This document shows positions 58,310 through 64,000 of a DNA stretch of 64,000 bases, in pieces. A program made the position numbers and the translations under genes. The notes beneath the pieces are model-generated. The model did no database searches and was not told the DNA's origin. It was given only the letters and a program-made list of their open reading frames with translations. Where the stretch lies: contig CP154954.1 of assembly GCA_039621445.1 (NCBI GenBank), positions 68,948,670 to 69,012,669 on the forward strand, in the 5' to 3' direction. The DNA comes from Euglena gracilis. Taxonomy: Eukaryota > Euglenida > Euglenophyceae > Euglenales. Position 1 is the stretch's first letter. Each line of letters starts with the position of its first letter.

Positions 58310-58959
58310 GGTCAATTGACGCCTCCCCGCCTAACTGTATTATCCCCCCCCCGCTATCGGCAAAGAGCAAGAAGTTCGTGATGTGGATACGGATCTCATT
58401 TGGGTAATTCTGGGGATCAACCTGTAAAAACACTCACCAACATTTACCAGGCAGAAATACCAACACACTGGTCCCACGGTTTTTCTGACATTTTCTCATT
58501 TTATGGCGCAAAGAGACAGCATATATTTTTGTACACAAACCTCTTTGGAGAACTCTCCTCGGCCTGTTGAATGCATCGCTATTGATTCTCTCAAGAGTGG
58601 AGGGTGTCTTGCTGCTTTACTCCTGTTCTCCTGTCCACTACCCACCTGACCAGTCCACCACACGCCATGCTCACACCTGGCAACCACAGCTCTCATAGCT
58701 GAGGTTCTGCCCCGGATGCGCCTCTTCCCTCCTGCCTATGTCTTTCCCCACCCCTTGCCTCTTCACCTTTAACCCATAGAAAAAGGGTTGGGATGCCGCG
58801 CCACCCAACGACAACCCCGCAGTACAGGATTGTACCCCCCTGTGTGCACTGTGGCTGTTTTTTTTTTGGTGCCTTTCATCCCTTCTTCTGGCCTGGCGCT
58901 GTTGTTCGCCTCTGGCCCTTTTTTCCTTTTTGTCTGTGTACGTGGAGGTGGCCGGAGCC

Positions 58960-59285
58960 CCCCCCCCCATGTCCAACGACCACCCGGGTTGGAGGACACT
59001 TTTTCGGAGGGTTTGGCAAGATTTTTGGCCTGGCACGAAGCCTGGGCCGAAATTTTTGAGCCCAACATCGGCCAAAGTTGACCGACAAAATGTAATTTTA
59101 GAACGTTTCATGCAAAAAATGGTAAAAGTGCCCAAATTTTCGGGCAAAGTGGCAGAAGGAAAAAAATTGACTTTTTTGGCAGGGGGTCCCAGGGACCCGC
59201 CAACTTTTTTTTTTGACCCCTTTCCCAACGACCCCCCCGCCCCCGTGGAAGGGCAGATGTTTCTGGTCGTTGGAAATGGGGGAGG
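58960..59285. mobile_element. TCCAACGACC foldback element
   Basis: CCCCCATGTCCAACGACC faces GGTCGTTGGAAATGGGGG, an inverted repeat of about 18 bp with one mismatch. The TCCAACGACC motif is shared with 14962-15398. The interior has a GGCACGAAGCCTGGGCC segment similar to the hairpins of other elements. Confidence 0.65.
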
Positions 59286-59340
59286 GTAAGGTCTCCCTTG
59301 GGGGAGGGCACGTCAGAATGAATTCTGTCCAATTTCACAG

Positions 59341-59400
59341 GTAAATGATTCTGCCTATGGTGGTGTTCGGGGCGACAAAACAAAAACTGTTCAACATCTA
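59341..59400 (+). CDS. Exon-like segment, unknown protein
   Basis: After TTTCACAG the frame reads VNDSAYGGVRGDKTKTVQHL and stays open past 59430 (HTGNTLIQVSFK). The donor may be CCAG|GTTTCT at 59430. No domain recognised. Confidence 0.3.
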
Positions 59401-59511
59401 CACACGGGAAATACTCTCATCCAGGTTTCTTTCAAGGCAGGAGGGGGGCATTTTCGAAACCCCGAGGGGTGGTTTCGGGGTGGGTTAAGATTTGACCCCC
59501 CCCCCCGGAGC

Positions 59512-59682
59512 CAAAGATGCTGAAGGTGTCTATTTCCTGGTGATTCGGTCCTGCATGGAGAGGCCCCCAGCACAAGGCACCCTGGTTTTCAACAGAACCC
59601 ACTCCCAACGAACTCCTTGGGTTGTGGGTGCATTTTTTTGCCCCTCCTTGTCACAAGGCCGGTCTCAGAATCGAACGGTGTG
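59512..59682 (+). CDS. Exon-like segment ending in a stop, unknown protein
   Basis: After a C tract and CGGAG, one frame reads AKDAEGVYFLVIRSCMERPP and then AQGTLVFNRTHSQRTPWVVG, ending TGA at 59681. Composition suggests real protein, and it may be the last exon of the gene that includes 58246 and 59341. The phase between them is not resolved. Confidence 0.3.
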
Positions 59683-59762
59683 ACGCAGCTGACCAAAGAT
59701 GATTCCCAGACAGGGTGATGGGTTTAATTTGATGGAGGATTTTTTTACAGGAAAGGTCTAAA

Positions 59763-59996
59763 CCCCCCCTCCCTGATAGAAGCGCGGGTGCGCTTATGGT
59801 GGATTGCTACCTCCGGCGGCGGGGGGTGCACTTCTATTTGGACCCTACCTGCGTGATTTTTGTTGATTTCATTTAAAAATCCCATCAAAATGGGGGGTTC
59901 GCTTGTAGCGGACCGCCGCCTCCGACGGCGGGGGGTGCGCTTTTATTTGGACCCTGCGCTTGTAGCGGCCCCGCGCTTCTATTAGGGGGGGGGGGC
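59763..59996. mobile_element. AGAAGCGCGG foldback element
   Basis: ATAGAAGCGCGG near the left end and CCGCGCTTCTAT near the right end, with outer C and G tracts. Inside are two CCTCCGGCGGCGG or CCTCCGACGGCGG hairpins and repeated TATTTGGACCCT. Same family as 56572-57021. Confidence 0.75.
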
Positions 59997-60049
59997 GGGT
60001 TCAGGGGTTTAGGTGGTGGGTGAAGTTGGGGGATGGCCACATCCAACAA

Positions 60050-60180
60050 TGGAAATACCCCTGTCCTATTTCATCCGCAATGACAATGTCCCAGCCCTTT
60101 TTTGTGGCCACAATTGAAGACCCTTTGGGCTCGACATGGATGTTGTTGTCCTGTGTCTCACAGGAGTCAACCTTTTTGTT
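60050..60180 (-). CDS. Possible minus-strand exon, unknown
   Basis: On the minus strand a frame reads IVATKKGWDIVIADEIGQGY then FHCWMWPSPN. The reading is protein-like, whereas the plus strand is pyrimidine-rich here. It has no partner exon, so confidence is low. Confidence 0.2.
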
Positions 60181-60359
60181 TCCCTTTAATTCCATCTGCC
60201 CACCCCTCTTACCCAATGAAGGATTCTCCTCAATCCCACAGCTCCCTTCATCTGAGCATGCTTCCGAGCTTCTGATTGTCACCCCCCCCCCCCCGGGAAA
60301 CTGCTTGCCCGAACTTGAAAGATCCAACCGGAGAAATTTTCAGTGGCAGCCGGCCTAGT

Positions 60360-62009
60360 GACAATCTGGGGGAGGGTGCTGAGTGTGTTCTAATAAAGTG
60401 CATATTAGCATTGGCATACACAGATGCCCAAGGCCAAATTTTGTCTAAGCATCTGGGAAGCTGGTGCTCAGGGGTCTGTAGACATTTTCCTTGTGAATCC
60501 CTCCAATAACTTTTTCCGGATTTTTTTCCCCCCGAGGCCTCCGAAATATTTCGGAAATTTGTTTTTGAGATTTCCTATGCTTTTGCCAGAGACCGCCAAT
60601 CCCCCTCCTGGTTCGATTTCTTACCATCGAGGTTTTGCCCCAATTTCCCTCCCCCCATAGCCCCAAATTAACCCAAATTGTTTCACCCCCCCAACCCTAG
60701 TTCCACCCACCCACTTTTGATCGCAATGGGCAAGACCGTTCACACAGCATCATTTTTGTATGGCCCAGCCACAGGTGAGCTATACTGAGTGCTTGCGGTC
60801 AGGGGAGGGGGGAAAAACACATGGCGGTGCTGGGGTCTGGTCGGTCCCCTGCCCCAGAAGCTTTCCAGAAGCCATACAGGTCGGCTGAGCGCACAGGTGT
60901 TAACTTTGCTGTACAACCACTCACTCACCTGCGGCCAACGACCCCCCTCCCCCAGGAAGGTCGCCTCCTGGCCTCATAGGGAATTGGCCTCCCAATTAGG
61001 GTTTGGTGTGCAGTGCTGCCCCTTTCGCGCCTTTTTTTTTATTGAACTCCTGAACCCTCAGCCAGTCATTTCAGAAAATCCAAAAACAAGACATCAACTT
61101 AGGACAGCAGCAAATGCGCCGCCCCTCGCCAGGGTGGTGGGAAAGTGGCGTGCATTTTGGTGCTCCCCGTCAGCAAACATCATCTCCGAACGTGTCGGAC
61201 TCCCAACAAGGATCTGTGCTCCTTCTGCCCCCCCCCCCTCGCCCACGTGCATCAGCTGTCGGAGCTTTCCCATCTGGCTCAGCCTCATTCCCTCACTCCC
61301 CCACTTTCTTCCGCACTCGTTCATCCCCCCAGAGTGGTCTTTGATCAGACAGGGGGGGGGGTCCAGCTGGCACTTTTTTCTCCCCAGCCAGCACCTCCCA
61401 GCTGGGCTGCGGACCCCCTCCCCGGGTCCGCTGGAGTGAATTCGGGCCAGCCCAGTGAAGCCAGGCTGGACTTTTTCCAGCCCGGAAGTTTTAGAAGTTT
61501 TCGGCGCAAAGTGGCGAAAATTTCGGAAAGACCAAAAATGGCATTTTGGGGGGGATTTCAACTCCGATTTCAACTCAGTTTTTGGCTGAAAAAAAATCAG
61601 CCAACCCGCCAACCAGCTGGTTTGGCTGCCAACCCAGCTGGATTTGGGCTTTTTCAGGCTGTTTTCGGGTACCTTCCGGGTTTAGCTCCTGGCCGGCCGG
61701 ACCCCCTGCCCCTGGTCGACATTGGGGAAAATAATTCCCCCTTCAGAAAATAAATTCCGCACAGGGGAATTGAGACCTGCAATTGTCCTGCAGTTTTTGT
61801 GTTTTTTTTTGACGTCCTCCGGTATCCATTCCCCGCCATCCATGGCGTCATCGGACCATTGTGTGTCACCTGAAACATCAACGAAACCCCGCTTTTGATA
61901 GTTTTTAACCCCGTTGAGCCCCAGACCAACTGCTGCCCAGCCCTTAGGCAACTAAGGGCCGTCCTCAAGGGGCGGTCCTTGGGTACCAGCCCCCCCGCCC
62001 CCCCCCGAC
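60360..62009. other. No gene assigned
   Basis: Open frames exist (for example 61145-61753) but are Pro/Ser-rich by composition and cross a GGCGCAAAGTGGCG hairpin repeat at 61502. A C/G-tract element edge lies near 61340-61500. Nothing further recognised. Confidence 0.4.
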
Positions 62010-62310
62010 CAGGCTGTATTTTAGTCGGGTGCCGACCCCACCCCGGGGGGGGGGCCTGCCTGGGCAGGCACCCCAAGGCACTCCAAATCCGACCCCCCCC
62101 CCCCCGAGGGGGGGGGGTAGGGCACACGGCCAAAAGTGCCCTAGCACAACCCCGGCGCCGAAGGCGCCGGGGAGCCAAAAATGGCCTATTTTCAAAGGAA
62201 TGTGCCCGGGCACAGGCTGAAATCCGACCCCCGGGGGGGGGGGTAGTGCCTGCCTGGGCAGGCACTCCGGACCCCCCTCCCCCCCCCCGGGGTTGGTAAA
62301 AAACAGCCTG
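62010..62310. mobile_element. CAGGCTG-family element with intact target duplication
   Basis: Ends CAGGCTGTATTTTAGTCGGG and GGTTGGTAAAAAACAGCCTG, target duplication CCCCCGAC (62002-62009 and 62311-62318). The central CCCCGGCGCCGAAGGCGCCG is a perfect hairpin. 301 bp, closely similar to 5707-6010, so the family was recently active. Confidence 0.92.
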
Positions 62311-62972
62311 CCCCCGACCACTCCTGTACACCGACCACCCCCCAGTCAGGGGTTGCAGTTCAGGGGGGTGCATATGACCCCCCCCCTGGCCGGGGGTTGT
62401 TGGAACTCGGTCGGTGGGCCAGGGACGGATGGGTAAAAAAAGACTCCTGTCCATGTCGGGCCACCCTGCGCCGCCCCCACCTCCATTCGGCCCATGACCT
62501 GTTCGCTCCGAATACCCCCTCTTTGGTCAGCTCCTTCAAGCCCAAAGCGGTTCTAGCCCAACGCTTCCCCTGCGGACCGACATTGACCACCCCCCCAACA
62601 GAATCCCCACGGCGTTTCTGCGACTTACTCTCCACAGGTGGGGTGAGGTGCTTTCTGGGTCAATTCCGGTTTGGTCTCTTTCTGTTTTATTTCTCGTCCG
62701 GGACAGTCCATGAGGTCTCTGGGGACGTTTTCCCCCGGGACTTGCACTCGCTGACTTGTCACGTGACAACTTCCGGGGAGGACTCCGCCCGAGGGCAGGG
62801 AGCTTTCCCCCGTGTTATCCTCCCTCCTTACTCAGTTTGTGTTGTCCCGTACTGTGTTGCTGCATCGTGGATGGCCCTTTGACGCAGGGTGCAACTGGGC
62901 ACGTTTTCTGTTGAGGCACATTTGGGGACGGTGACGCATGGGGTGTAGCGCTAAATCCTCTCCAGTTTGCAC
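62311..62972. other. No gene assigned
   Basis: A 161-codon frame (62397-62882) has internal acceptor- and donor-like sites (CTCCACAG at 62637, GGGACAG at 62706) but no recognised domain. Confidence 0.3.
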
Positions 62973-63228
62973 CAGACCTCCATTTAGTGTGTATCACCAA
63001 AATTTTTTTTTCCGTATCACATGTATCACAGCCTAAAAATTAATGTATCACATGTGTATCACCAGGATTTTTTTACCGTATCACATATGTATCACCAATA
63101 AAATTTTAATGTATCACATGTGTATCACCAAATTTTTCATAAAAATTTCCATTTTTACATCAAGATGTAATAATGTTTTTTCCCCTTTGTGTTCCGCTTT
63201 TCATCCTTGTTTCTTTGCCTCACTGCAG
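62973..63228 (+). mobile_element. CAGACCTCC element, left part up to CTGCAG
   Basis: CAGACCTCCATTTAGTGTGT, GTATCACATGTATCACC repeats, TTCCGCTTTTCATCCTTGTT and CACTGCAG match 52699-52940 throughout. After the AG (63228) the two sequences are unrelated. No right end with a GTTTGCAC duplication is seen in the window, so it is truncated or continues beyond. Confidence 0.8.
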
Positions 63229-63677
63229 ATAAATGGTACATTTTTCTTGTGATAATGCTTTCGGCAATGTGTTTCGGTTACAACCCGCCTATTCTCCCAG
63301 CAAAATTTTTTCCAATCTGTAGGCGGGGTTATAGTGGTTACCTCCCTGTTCGCATGTTCAATTCTAAGCACGTTTGCCAAAAATCAATTTTGAAAATGTC
63401 CCAAAAACATTCATTTTGAGCACATTTAATTTTTGGGACGTCCTTTATGAAAAGTGCAATGACAGTGAGCCATTGCCGTCCCCCCTGTGGGAATAGCTTG
63501 GGGGGGAGAGCCTGCTCCTCCTTACATGCAAACTTGGCCCCCCTAAAGTTGGCCTTTGGCCCTTTGCACATGGCCGCCAAAATTCTTAACACGCAAATTT
63601 GGCCCCCTAAGGTTGGCCCCCTGGCCTTACCTTCAATCCTGGCCCAGGCCAAGCGCCCGGGAGGGGTGAGGTAAACC
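63229..63677. other. Sequence after the CTGCAG of the element
   Basis: Starts ATAAATGGTACATTTTTCTT. A frame is open to 63419 with no recognised domain. TTGGCCCCCTAA-type blocks recur (63535, 63600, 63614). Confidence 0.3.
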
Positions 63678-64000
63678 CTCCCCCCAAATAATACCCCCCC
63701 AAAATAACCCCCCCAAATAATACCCCCCCCCCTCGAGGTCCGACTTCCTCCACCAAATTAATACCCCCCCACCCAAATCTCGGGCAGACGACCCGGATTT
63801 TGACCTGAAAAGTTGGGTAAAAATAAAAATATCTGACAACAAATTACGAAAAGATTCGATTTTTCTTGATTATCTGGCTTCCAAAAATGCTAAATTTTGT
63901 GAGAAAGTACACAGAATGACCCCAAAGGGGTGTTTTGGGTGCTATTTTGGGTCTAACCCCCCCCCAAATAATACCCTCCGGGGTTTATTTTTTCGCTTTA
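63678..64000 (+). mobile_element. AATAATACCCC element, cut by the window end
   Basis: AATAATACCCCCCC blocks, core AGTTGGGTAAAAATAAAAAT, and AAAGGGGTGTTTTGGGTGCT, more diverged from 54389 than the tandem pair are from each other. Confidence 0.7.

Noticed and set aside
61145-61753. 202-codon plus-strand open frame
   Set aside because: Pro/Ser-rich by base composition and crosses a repeat with a GGCGC-type hairpin; no domain or splice logic.

Overview
This is nuclear DNA from an intron-rich unicellular eukaryote, most likely an alga or another protist. Short GC-rich exon-like islands sit in long introns full of homopolymer C/G tracts, microsatellites and small transposon-like elements. No bacterial-style operon, ribosome binding site, tRNA, rRNA or CRISPR array is visible. 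Hybrid histidine kinases with a receiver domain are absent from animals, which fits a protist. I cannot name the lineage.

Layout. Positions 1-22131 and 25769-47868 are near-identical direct copies with an offset of 25768 at the left and 25737 at the right. The simplest model is a head-to-tail tandem duplication with a unit of about 25.74 kb (22132-47868). The first copy starts about 3.6 kb upstream of the window, and the novel junction lies at 22131/22132. From 47869 to the end the sequence is single copy.

Genes. The only gene I can assign to a family is a plus-strand hybrid histidine kinase spread over many small exons. In order these give a hydrophobic helix running into a coiled coil, possible HisKA helices, an N-box (VLENALTNAHRHG), a degenerate end of the GHKL ATPase domain, and a receiver domain carrying the Asp, Ser and Lys of the REC fold, with a stop at 51946-51948. 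The second copy runs into the rest of the receiver domain. The first copy is cut in the receiver exon before the phosphoacceptor Asp. The second copy carries an extra C in the ATPase-to-receiver linker exon. Taken literally, neither copy is fully open. The duplication or either lesion may be an assembly or consensus artefact.

Mobile DNA. At least four families of short non-autonomous elements (about 115-790 bp) begin with CAG, have terminal inverted repeats and are flanked by 8-bp target-site duplications, a hAT-like signature. Several share a central GGCGC..GCGCC hairpin. One family (52699-53491, with a related 5' end at 62973) keeps its homology exactly up to a splice-acceptor-like CTGCAG and then carries different sequence. 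Other repeats are a dispersed 30-bp palindrome, a large foldback element with telomere-like motifs, AATAATACCCC elements, a 573-bp tandem duplication, a 30-bp minisatellite and several long microsatellites.

48-64 kb. After the kinase stop the region is mostly repeats. A few exon-like islands (53230-53295, 57352-57734, 58246-58309, 59341-59400, 59512-59682) suggest at least one more gene, which I could not identify. Exon boundaries throughout are predictions without transcript support.
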